A DNA stretch of 6,734 nt from Bacteroidaceae bacterium (GTDB lineage: Bacteria; Bacteroidota; Bacteroidia; Bacteroidales; Barnesiellaceae_A). Made by a program: the position numbers and the translations under genes. Shown here piece after piece: positions 1 through 4,902 of the stretch. The DNA lies in assembly GCA_017561285.1 (NCBI GenBank), contig JAFZDG010000317.1:1-6734 (forward strand). The letters run 5' to 3'. The notes under the pieces are model-generated. The model ran no database searches and was not told the DNA's origin. It was given only the letters and a program-made list of their open reading frames with translations. Positions within the stretch are counted from its first letter, which is position 1. Every line of letters starts with the position of its first letter.

Positions 1-71
1 CTCATAATGGGGTTTGCTCCTTTAACAAGCTCTGCTACGCTGACACACAACTCTCCTTCGTGATATTGCAT
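1..71 (-). CDS. 5' end of a gene running off the left edge; possible Mu-type transposase
   Basis: An ATG at 71-69 opens a frame with no stop up to the window edge, giving 23 residues that begin MQYHEGELCVSVAELVKG. The frame lies 22 nt after the stop of the 55-aa gene, on the same strand and apparently in the same operon. The short strand-then-helix start (ELCVSVAELV) resembles the N-terminal winged-helix beginning that I recall for Mu-type transposases of Bacteroidetes phages. A transposase is also the obvious component missing from a block that has a MuB-like ATPase. This is only an inference from 23 residues and position; it could equally be another early gene. No catalytic DDE residues are inside the window. 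Confidence 0.4.
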   Translation of the reverse strand, partial: MQYHEGELCVSVAELVKGANPIM

Positions 72-93
72 GATGATAACAACTACTCAGTTA

Positions 94-261
94 TTAATAA
101 TCGCACTCGGTATCCTCAAAATTGATGGTAATGCGCTGCTCCAACTCGGGCACATGGGCGTTCAAGTAGGCCATCAGGGCTTTCAAGTTTTTTGCGCTGG
201 CGTACAAGGTGTTGTTTACATATGCCTCCCATTCGCCGAGGCTGTTGATGATTTCTATCAT
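94..261 (-). CDS. small hypothetical protein, 55 aa
   Basis: The frame runs from ATG at 261 to TAA at 94-96 and encodes 55 residues, beginning MIEIINSLGEWEAYVNNTLY and ending NFEDTECDY. It is probably helical and acidic at the C-terminus, with no membrane segment and no motif I recognise. Support comes from position and the start region: it begins 24 nt after the Sak4-like gene, on the same strand, behind an A-rich leader (ATCATTAAAAAAACGCAATT). That leader resembles those of several other genes in this operon. Codon use is like its neighbours. The opposite-strand frame across this stretch has no plausible protein. Function unknown; it is likely co-transcribed with the two ATPases upstream. 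Confidence 0.6.
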   Translation of the reverse strand: MIEIINSLGEWEAYVNNTLYASAKNLKALMAYLNAHVPELEQRITINFEDTECDY

Positions 262-285
262 AATTGCGTTTTTTTAATGATTTAT

Positions 286-906
286 TTATATTCCTTTACC
301 TAAGTTTACGTACCCCTCTTGCCATATCACATACTCTTTGCCGGCTTCGGGGGTAAATCGGCCTAAACACTTGGCGGCGTAGCCTTTCACATATATTTTT
401 ACATCGCAGTCGTACTTGGCTTTTCGGGCACTGTTGCCCATCGGCTCGCCTCGCTCTTCTCTACTCACCCATATCATCGTCTTCTTGGGGAAGCGCTTAC
501 ACAGACCTCTGAATTGCTCGTACGTGAAGTTCATCGTCTGCCAACTGTCGAAGATATAGATAGATGCACTTCTCGGATTGCTCATCACGGCTATGAGGTC
601 GGCCAAACTGGTCTCATCGGCCACGACAAATCGGTGTCCACACTTGTGCATCTCGTGCCGGTCAAGGCGTATCTGCAACGACTTGGCGTTGATACCCTCT
701 TCATCGGCTACATACATCACTCGGCCGAACTGTGTCATGTACTTGGCCAGCTGCATCACAAAGCTGCTCTTACCGCTGGCGCTGGGGCCCCATACCAACC
801 ATTTACTGCCAACCTCGGGTGTGCCGAAATTTTCTAACCATTCACCGGTGAACCGATACGACTTGGGGCGATATCTCATAATGGCTCTTACACTTCTCTG
901 TCTCAT
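286..906 (-). CDS. RecA/Sak4-like phage ATPase (AAA_24 type)
   Basis: This 206-aa P-loop ATPase resembles the RecA-like/Sak4 (AAA_24) proteins common in phages, which act in single-strand annealing or recombination-dependent replication. Visible motifs are a complete Walker A, GPSASGKSS, at residues 40-48; a RecA-type acidic strand end YVADEEG at 65-71 that could supply the catalytic glutamate; and a Walker B strand IYIFDS at 116-121 with Asp120. A C-terminal section, KYDCDVKIYV then GRFTP and EYVIW, matches the usual end of the family. The ATG overlaps the MuB-like stop in an ATGA (903-906), so the two are probably translationally coupled. An internal ATG at codon 10 (879) is an alternative start. 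In this context it probably assists phage DNA replication or recombination. The ATPase family call is firm; the exact role is inferred. Confidence 0.8.
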   Translation of the reverse strand: MRQRSVRAIMRYRPKSYRFTGEWLENFGTPEVGSKWLVWGPSASGKSSFVMQLAKYMTQFGRVMYVADEEGINAKSLQIRLDRHEMHKCGHRFVVADETSLADLIAVMSNPRSASIYIFDSWQTMNFTYEQFRGLCKRFPKKTMIWVSREERGEPMGNSARKAKYDCDVKIYVKGYAAKCLGRFTPEAGKEYVIWQEGYVNLGKGI

Positions 907-1769
907 AAGGCTACTTTTCTATAGGAGTTTCTCAACGAACGCAAACTGCCGGCGGCTTTGGCTTCTACTTTCCTGCGCTCTTCGCCGGCGAAGTTCAGGC
1001 TCGCCACGGCAGCGACTTGTTGTCGCTTGAACTCATCTACCGAGGCGGCTAACTCTCTGTTGTTCGTGAGGTTCAGGAACTCACCGCCCATACGGCTGAA
1101 CATCTCGGCGAACCCCAATCGCTCACAGCGGATACTGCGCTCATACAGGCTTCTGAATCCGTCGGCGCCCATAAAATACCACGCACAGGCATCGCCGGTC
1201 TCGTTCATCAACCCTTTCAACTCTCGCAGGGCATCCATCGAGATGTCACCGGCTTCGTCAAGGATGACTAATGGATCTTTCAAGGTTTTCAAGGCTTCTA
1301 CCATATTGTCACGTACTTTGTAGAAGGCTCCCTCTGCCTCGATGCCGAGTTGTCGGGCAATGCGGCGGATAAGCCGGTTCCTGGTTCTATACACGCTGCA
1401 ATCGATCAGGGCTACATTCTTGTGCGTCTTGGCGTATAATGTGGCGGTGAAGGTCTTGCCGATATCGGGTAGATCGCAAAAGGCCTTGTTGATATGGCCT
1501 CTCTGACACGCTTCGAGCTGGGCGGTGATGTAGAGATAGGTGGCGGTCTTGGCGGCCTTCCAGGCTTCGCCATCGAGTTGCACACCGATCTCTCTCGCTA
1601 TGCGCAGCCAGTTCTTCTCGGCTATCTTATTGTACTGCCCGCTTTTGATGAAGGAGTAGGCGGTGTCGCTCACGCCTATCGCGGTGGCGTGCTTGCCATC
1701 GCTTTCGTAATTGTGTCGCTGCTCGGCTATCGCCGATACAATACGCTCTATCTGTTGTTGTGTTAACAT
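903..1769 (-). CDS. MuB-like AAA ATPase (transposition target-selection protein)
   Basis: This 288-aa protein has the two-part plan of phage Mu B: an N-terminal helix-turn-helix region (about residues 5-62, with TAIGVSDTAYSFIKSG as the likely HTH) and a central AAA ATPase. Walker A is DLPDIGKT (99-106) and Walker B is LVILDE (167-172, Asp171/Glu172). A sensor-1-like YFMGAD lies at 198-203. The C-terminal tail is rich in Arg and Lys (about 264-285), suiting DNA contact. In Mu, MuB binds target DNA, activates the transposase and gives target immunity. The first Walker A glycine is Asp99 here, while the essential GKT is intact. It starts 11 nt after the tandem-HTH gene and overlaps the Sak4-like gene by 4 nt. 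TnsC/IstB/ExeA-type ATPases are the alternatives, but the HTH and phage context favour MuB. Confidence 0.75.
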   Translation of the reverse strand: MLTQQQIERIVSAIAEQRHNYESDGKHATAIGVSDTAYSFIKSGQYNKIAEKNWLRIAREIGVQLDGEAWKAAKTATYLYITAQLEACQRGHINKAFCDLPDIGKTFTATLYAKTHKNVALIDCSVYRTRNRLIRRIARQLGIEAEGAFYKVRDNMVEALKTLKDPLVILDEAGDISMDALRELKGLMNETGDACAWYFMGADGFRSLYERSIRCERLGFAEMFSRMGGEFLNLTNNRELAASVDEFKRQQVAAVASLNFAGEERRKVEAKAAGSLRSLRNSYRKVAL

Positions 1770-1780
1770 AGCTATATCTA

Positions 1781-2362
1781 TTATGCCTTCTCTGTTTCTT
1801 TCTCCTCTGCCATTCGCATTGCCTTCTCTTGCATCGCCATCAACACCTCTATAGATGGATCGAGAGCACTGTCGATAAGGTTCTTCTTGCGATAGATTTT
1901 GACTTCACCCGTACGGCGATTGGCGACAAGTTCTATACCGTTACCGAATTTCTGTACCATGGTGTCGCCCCAGAAGCTTACACCATCGAGGAATTTACCT
2001 TCGGCATCGACTCGCTTGCCGCCAAAGTTTTTCAAGGCTTCTTCTCTGATTCTCCGGGCAAGGGCGGTGTTGGCATATCCTTTCAATGCTTTGCGCACAG
2101 TGACGATGTTTACACCCATATTCATGGCGATGGCGATGTTGGCTCCCTGTGGCACAACAATGCGCTCGCCTCGCTTCACCTCCTTGCGCTGGTCGCTGCC
2201 GGCATAGCGTTCTCGAGCGATGCGGCGTATCATCTTTTTCAATTTACTGTGGCCTTTGCCTCTGCCTTTCAAGGCGTGACATACGGTCATCGTGCAACAT
2301 CCCAACTCTTTCGCAATGGCTGTTACAGCACCCTTCGCTACGTATATAACTTCTGAACTCAT
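1781..2362 (-). CDS. DNA-binding protein with two tandem HTH repeats
   Basis: This 193-aa protein has an internally duplicated N-terminal half. Residues 6-55 (IYVAKGAVTAIAKELG, then TMTVCHALKG) and 68-115 (IVVPQGANIAIAMNMG, then IVTVRKALKG) align throughout. Each unit is a strand followed by a compact helix-turn-helix and a basic helix (IRRIARERYAG / IRREEAL-like). Two HTHs in one chain could bind a direct-repeat site or two turns of a site. The C-terminal part (about 128-193) has a short strand segment, FGNGIELVANRRTGEVKIY, then a charged helix rich in Glu, Lys and Met. It sits just upstream of the MuB-like gene, where Mu carries its transposase, but it is far too short for a transposase and has no DDE domain. 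It may be a regulator or an end-binding accessory factor; the role is unknown. Confidence 0.75.
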   Translation of the reverse strand: MSSEVIYVAKGAVTAIAKELGCCTMTVCHALKGRGKGHSKLKKMIRRIARERYAGSDQRKEVKRGERIVVPQGANIAIAMNMGVNIVTVRKALKGYANTALARRIREEALKNFGGKRVDAEGKFLDGVSFWGDTMVQKFGNGIELVANRRTGEVKIYRKKNLIDSALDPSIEVLMAMQEKAMRMAEEKETEKA

Positions 2363-2386
2363 ATCTGTCTGTTTTTAATGGTTGTT
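2363..2386 (-). promoter_or_regulatory. A-rich translation leader
   Basis: Read on the minus strand, the tandem-HTH ATG is preceded by AACCATTAAAAACAGACAG. There is no GGAGG. The AACCATTAAAAA core followed by ACAGACA recurs before the 141-aa gene, with a close variant before the 107-aa gene. Bacteroidetes generally initiate at A-rich leaders rather than Shine-Dalgarno sites. Confidence 0.5.
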
Positions 2387-2407
2387 TAATTCTTATTTAA
2401 CCCGGCT

Positions 2408-2707
2408 CTAATGCCTCTCCAGCATCACCTTCATCCCCAACTCTTCGGCAAGGTTGCGCTCGATTATTGCGCCTCGGCTGGCGTGCCAGCCACTCAGCAT
2501 ATAGATGATATCGCAATCCATCATAGCTCGTATGTCGGCTCTCATGTGGTCGCTCCAGCTCGCATCTTTGGGTAGTTGTATCTCCATCGGATTTACTACA
2601 TAATAGCCTTGCCGTCTGAAGCGGTTGGCGGCGGAGGCAAATGCCTCCTTCCGCTCCGCAAGGTCATATCCGCTGATGGGCCCACTGATATATACCTTCT
2701 TACTCAT
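2408..2707 (-). CDS. DUF4406 protein, nucleoside 2-deoxyribosyltransferase-like fold
   Basis: This 99-aa protein is recognisable as DUF4406: KVYISGPISG at residues 4-13, NP at 39-40, W51, DIRAMMDCD at 58-66, then LSGWHASRGA with Glu83 downstream (about 71-83). The family is related by fold to nucleoside 2-deoxyribosyltransferases. The S-x-GA-x-x-E pattern lines up with the part of those enzymes that carries the catalytic glutamate, so N-glycosidic-bond chemistry on nucleotides is possible but unproven. The start chosen is the ATG at 2707 because AGGAGG sits 6 nt before it (2714-2719). A longer frame from 2737 would add ten residues and overlap the previous gene more. With this start the overlap is only ATGAGTAA. 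It may act on nucleotide pools during phage growth; substrate unknown. Confidence 0.8.
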   Translation of the reverse strand: MSKKVYISGPISGYDLAERKEAFASAANRFRRQGYYVVNPMEIQLPKDASWSDHMRADIRAMMDCDIIYMLSGWHASRGAIIERNLAEELGMKVMLERH

Positions 2708-3023
2708 CGGCTGCCTCCTCTTGTAATTCACACTCATTCGCCATTACGGCTTCGCATTCTTCCCATTTTTCTTCAATGATTCTGCCTACTTTCTCGATTA
2801 CATCCTTTACAGCCTCGCATTTTTGGGCCGCCATAATCAGATTTGCTGCAACATTCAATTCCGTACCGGCGAACACTTGCATCATTCTACCAACACCGCT
2901 TTTCTCTGTAGCTCCAAGCACCAATAAGCCTTCCACATAGCCGTTATCACCAAGATATCTAACGGCATCCTCAATAGCCTTGAATGCACCTTCTGCATTC
3001 ATAAAAATATTCTTTTCTTCCAT
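2700..3023 (-). CDS. hypothetical acidic protein, 107 aa
   Basis: The frame starts at ATG 3023 (MEEKNIFMNAEGAFKAIEDA) and stops with TAA at 2700-2702. It reads as a soluble, mostly helical protein: a first helix-rich part to about residue 30, a Gly-rich middle (GLLVLGATEKSGVGRMM, about 32-48), a helix NVAANLIMAAQKCEAVKDVIEKVG (57-80) and a strongly acidic tail ending EEAADE. I do not recognise a domain. It starts 24 nt after the 141-aa gene behind AACCTTAAAAATAGTAGACA and overlaps the DUF4406 start by 8 nt. Both this protein and the 141-aa one begin ATGGAA after GACA and end in acidic tails, but their sequences are not obviously related. Confidence 0.7.
   Translation of the reverse strand: MEEKNIFMNAEGAFKAIEDAVRYLGDNGYVEGLLVLGATEKSGVGRMMQVFAGTELNVAANLIMAAQKCEAVKDVIEKVGRIIEEKWEECEAVMANECELQEEAADE
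2714..2719 (-). promoter_or_regulatory. strong Shine-Dalgarno site AGGAGG for the DUF4406 gene
   Basis: On the minus strand AGGAGG is followed by CAGCCG and the ATG at 2707, an ideal 6-nt spacing. It lies inside the last codons of the 107-aa gene and decides the DUF4406 start. It stands out because most other genes here begin behind A-rich leaders without GGAGG. Confidence 0.7.
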
Positions 3024-3047
3024 TGTCTACTATTTTTAAGGTTTGTA

Positions 3048-3473
3048 TTACTCTTCCTCGTCTTCTTCTATCGCAGCAACAAACTCTTCTTTGCGATCTT
3101 GTAAGCCTTTGGCAACAGCCAGTACACATTTTGCAAATAGCTCTTTCTTCACGCTCAAATACATCAACATTGATGCGATTTCTCGGGAGTAGCCGGTAAC
3201 ATCAAGCATATAGAATAAACTTCCGTTCCTAAGATTCACACACATGCGCAATACGCTGTAATCTCGAAGTTCCATCTCGTCAAGGCACATATCGGCAAGT
3301 TTTATTACCTCTTCATCGTCCATTTTGCATATCATCTCGCGAGCATTTTCCTCGCTTTCGGCAAGCTGCTTGCGTAATTCCGCAAGCCACTCATTACGAG
3401 CTGCTTGCTCACTTAGCATTTGCTCTGCACTCTCTACGGGGCTTTCCCATGTAATTTTACTGTCTTGTTCCAT
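3048..3473 (-). CDS. hypothetical acidic protein, 141 aa
   Basis: The start is ATG 3473 (MEQDSKITWESPVESAEQML) and the stop is TAA at 3048-3050. The N-terminal third is charged and likely helical or coiled-coil (about residues 18-50, AARNEWLAELRKQLAESEEN). A middle part is richer in hydrophobics (SVLRMCVNLRNGSLFYMLDVTGYS, about 73-96), then comes a helix, and the tail is acidic (AAIEEDEEE). There is no signal peptide, no convincing membrane segment and no recognised domain. It is the first gene after the structured gap at 3474-3767. Its leader (AACCATTAAAAAACAACAGACA) is the clearest copy of the A-rich start signal in this operon. Function unknown; an early phage protein by position. Confidence 0.7.
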   Translation of the reverse strand: MEQDSKITWESPVESAEQMLSEQAARNEWLAELRKQLAESEENAREMICKMDDEEVIKLADMCLDEMELRDYSVLRMCVNLRNGSLFYMLDVTGYSREIASMLMYLSVKKELFAKCVLAVAKGLQDRKEEFVAAIEEDEEE

Positions 3474-3496
3474 TGTCTGTTGTTTTTTAATGGTTA
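3474..3496 (-). promoter_or_regulatory. A-rich translation leader of the 141-aa gene
   Basis: The minus strand reads AACCATTAAAAAACAACAG and then ACA before the ATG. It matches the leader of the tandem-HTH gene almost base for base and resembles those at 3024-3044 and 262-282. There is no Shine-Dalgarno site. Confidence 0.5.
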
Positions 3497-3525
3497 ATAT
3501 TTAGGTTTATAATCGCTCTTCTTTA

Positions 3526-3557
3526 AAATCCCCGCTGCGCCTCCCGGCGAAGCGGGG
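3526..3557 (-). terminator. terminator-like hairpin inside the early operon
   Basis: A GC-rich stem: CCCCGCT (3530-3536) pairs with AGCGGGG (3551-3557), and inside it CGCC (3538-3541) pairs with GGCG (3546-3549) around a TCCC loop, with one mismatch between the two stems. On the minus strand the stem is followed by ATTTT (3529-3525 side), a short U-tract. It lies 19 nt after the stop of the possible 45-aa gene and about 55 nt before the 141-aa gene. It could end an upstream transcript or act as a partial terminator/attenuator within the operon. Confidence 0.5.
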
Positions 3558-3576
3558 TACATTCCATTAGGAATCA

Positions 3577-3714
3577 TCAAACAAACACAAAGTTTACAAT
3601 TGATTCTGCCAACGCTTTGGCAGCAAGGTGCGTTGTTTCACAACAACTTCCCTCTTTATCGAAATATGAAACTAACACTTGATTGTATCGTGCCCACCCA
3701 CAGGTACTACCCAC
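3577..3714 (-). CDS. possible small protein, 45 aa, GTG start
   Basis: In the 294-bp gap between the 75-aa and 141-aa genes, one minus frame is open after an in-frame TAA and stops with TGA at 3577-3579. From a GTG at 3714 it encodes GSTCGWARYNQVLVSYFD, then KEGSCCETTHLAAKALAESI, then VNFVFV. The composition is protein-like and it is followed 19 nt later by a terminator-like hairpin. Against it: there is no ATG, no visible ribosome site, and several hairpins overlap it (CTGCCAA/TTGGCAG at 3606-3623, GTTGTT/AACAAC at 3632-3647). It may be a real small gene, the remnant of a longer gene that lost its 5' end, or chance. No family recognised. Confidence 0.35.
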   Translation of the reverse strand: MGSTCGWARYNQVLVSYFDKEGSCCETTHLAAKALAESIVNFVFV

Positions 3715-3761
3715 AAAAACAGCTTAGAACACTTAATACTTAACACTTACCTGCGGGTGGG
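3693..3761. repeat. 14-bp inverted repeat, 41-nt spacer
   Basis: CCCACCCACAGGTA (3693-3706) and TACCTGCGGGTGGG (3748-3761) are inverted copies with one mismatch. They begin 6 nt after the stop of the 75-aa gene. The spacer holds A/T-rich near-repeats of AACACTTA. As RNA the arms would close a long stem over the start of the possible 45-aa frame. Confidence 0.6.
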
Positions 3762-3767
3762 TATATC

Positions 3768-3995
3768 TTACTCTCTCCACACTGCCCGGATCATACCGTC
3801 CTTCCTCCTATAATGCAGCACTTCTACTACTTGAGGTTTCATCTCCTCGCGTAGGAAGCGCACGCCGGCGTACGCACCATCGGTGCCCAATAAATGGAGG
3901 GCGACCATCTCAAGGTGTTCCGGGTTAGCAAGCACTCCTATGCGCTTCACTTCCCCATCTTCGCGGTAGATCTCCGCAGTGTACTCTTTTTTCAT
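3768..3995 (-). CDS. hypothetical protein, 75 aa
   Basis: It begins at ATG 3995 with MKKEYTAEIYREDGEVKRIG and ends MIRAVWRE before TAA at 3768-3770. Alternating polar and hydrophobic residues at both ends (YTAEIYRE; VVEVLHYRRKDGMIRAVW) with a helix between (PEHLEMVALHLLG) suggest a small alpha/beta fold. No family recognised. The leader reads AACTAACCAAAAAA right up to the ATG, another A-rich start. It is the last confidently called gene before the hairpin-rich gap; a 26-aa candidate frame lies 29 nt upstream on the same strand. Function unknown. Confidence 0.6.
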   Translation of the reverse strand: MKKEYTAEIYREDGEVKRIGVLANPEHLEMVALHLLGTDGAYAGVRFLREEMKPQVVEVLHYRRKDGMIRAVWRE

Positions 3996-4024
3996 TTTTT
4001 TGGTTAGTTTATCTGGTTGGCCCC

Positions 4025-4105
4025 TTATGGGGTTCTTGTTGTTCTATCTTTAAAACCTCGGATATACTCTCGCACCTCCGAGGGGTTCACGCCGATAATT
4101 TGCAT
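4025..4105 (-). CDS. possible 26-aa peptide
   Basis: An ATG at 4105 opens a short frame, MQIIGVNPSEVREYIRGFKD, then RTTRTP, and a TAA at 4025-4027. GAAGG lies just before the ATG, though closer than ideal. The peptide reads as a natural helix and ends 29 nt before the 75-aa gene. It is too short to judge by codon use; it may be a leader peptide, the remnant of a larger gene, or chance. Apart from it, 3996-4219 shows no gene, only a 14-codon frame beginning at 4191. Confidence 0.3.
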   Translation of the reverse strand: MQIIGVNPSEVREYIRGFKDRTTRTP

Positions 4106-4219
4106 TACCTTCGTGGATTGAAAATCCTACTGTATGAAGAAATCTACTCTTTATATCGTTCGTGTTGTCTCTTCAATCTTAACACATACATGAAAAACGC
4201 TATTACTCTTTCTTATTTA

Positions 4220-4723
4220 TTATAATGTTATTACCTTTGGCTCGTATTTTAGACTACCCATAGTAAATAACCTTATCATTCTGTACAACGATGTCTCTGC
4301 GAAATTATCTTCTAAAATCCGACAAAGTCTATCAAGAGATAGGCTGTACTTTCCACCCGGAAGACAAACAACAACTCTATAATCAGCTACAAGCGATTGG
4401 ATATACTCAATATCATCAGTTTGTTGCCCAAAACATCCAAGACATTCTGCGATATATCTCGCTACCTCCTTCTCGGCGCAACGCAAAGAAATACACTGCT
4501 CACCCACAGGCTCTGCTATTTCGCTTCGCAGCATATCATATTGCTCGCATAACAGCACAATTCCTGAGTAGTATTCAGAACTGTGCCGAAATAGTTGATC
4601 ATGGTTCTTACTCAAGCTTTCTATCGACCGTTGCAGGCGAACTTGCGCCTCTTGTAGTCGGCGAACCGCTTTATCAACTACCACTTGATTTTCTTCTGCC
4701 CAAAAGCCATTACCCAATTCCAT
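4220..4723 (-). CDS. hypothetical protein, 167 aa, first gene of the leftward operon
   Basis: The chosen start is ATG 4723 (MELGNGFWAEENQVVVDKAV); the frame stays open upstream to a TTG, but the ATG follows an A-rich leader (CAAAAAACGCAAACATACT) like other genes here. Residues about 14-45 (VDKAVRRLQEAQVRLQRSIE) look like a long amphipathic helix or coiled coil, followed by more helices. The C-terminus is LYRMIRLFTMGSLKYEPKVITL. No known domain seen. A 144-codon frame on the opposite strand (4291-4725) competes; this one is preferred for its operon strand, leader and promoter, and its more natural protein. It is the first gene after the early promoter, the position of Ner or other early regulators in Mu-like phages, but it shows no HTH. 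AT-richer than the genes at 286-2362. Confidence 0.6.
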   Translation of the reverse strand: MELGNGFWAEENQVVVDKAVRRLQEAQVRLQRSIESLSKNHDQLFRHSSEYYSGIVLLCEQYDMLRSEIAEPVGEQCISLRCAEKEVARYIAECLGCFGQQTDDIEYIQSLVADYRVVVCLPGGKYSLSLDRLCRILEDNFAETSLYRMIRLFTMGSLKYEPKVITL

Positions 4724-4792
4724 AGTATGTTTGCGTTTTTTGTTTTCACTTTTTTTGCAACTCCTACACAATACACACACCAACTTTTTCGT

Positions 4793-4832
4793 TATATTTG
4801 CGTTGTTTATTAGGAATCACATCGCAAATATA
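4793..4832. repeat. 10-bp inverted repeat, operator/promoter candidate
   Basis: TATATTTGCG (4793-4802) and CGCAAATATA (4823-4832) are perfect inverted copies 20 bp apart. The right arm is the -7 box of the leftward promoter. The left arm contains a perfect TAnnTTTG on the plus strand, which could serve rightward transcription toward the repressor, but it has no TTTG at the expected distance. If both fire, they face each other. The pair may instead be operator half-sites. Confidence 0.5.
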
Positions 4833-4855
4833 CGCACAATATTGATACGTGCAAA
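4825..4855 (-). promoter_or_regulatory. early (leftward) promoter, consensus Bacteroidetes type
   Basis: On the minus strand TTTG (4855-4852) is followed by exactly 19 bp and then TATATTTG (4832-4825), a full match to the Bacteroidetes housekeeping promoter TTTG-N19-TAnnTTTG. Transcription should start near 4818, leaving about 95 nt of leader before the 167-aa gene. The spacer contains the palindrome CAATATTG, and ATTGTGCGTAT, which recurs at 6124-6134. This is the likely target of the divergent repressor. Confidence 0.75.
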
Positions 4856-4860
4856 TAAAA

Positions 4861-4878
4861 TGAGTAAAAATTTACTCA
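4861..4878. promoter_or_regulatory. 18-bp palindrome, likely repressor operator
   Basis: TGAGTAAAAATTTACTCA is a perfect palindrome with 8-bp arms around AA, 24 bp before the repressor ATG and just upstream of the leftward promoter. Its size and symmetry fit a dimeric HTH repressor, so it may serve for autoregulation and silencing of early transcription. No second copy was seen in the window. Confidence 0.6.
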
Positions 4879-4902
4879 ATATTTTTAATTTACTGCTGAA
4901 TT

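Noticed and set aside
1899..2356. Long plus-strand frames opposite the tandem-HTH gene
   Set aside because: Shadow frames: the minus strand carries two recognisable HTH repeats.
3606..3761. Possible CRISPR array in the inverted-repeat gap
   Set aside because: There are no regularly spaced direct repeats; the repeated words are inverted pairs and short AACACTTA-like units.
4291..4725. 144-codon frame on the plus strand
   Set aside because: It lies entirely opposite the 167-aa minus gene, which has the operon strand, an A-rich leader, a consensus promoter and a more natural protein. Both frames are open, so some doubt remains.
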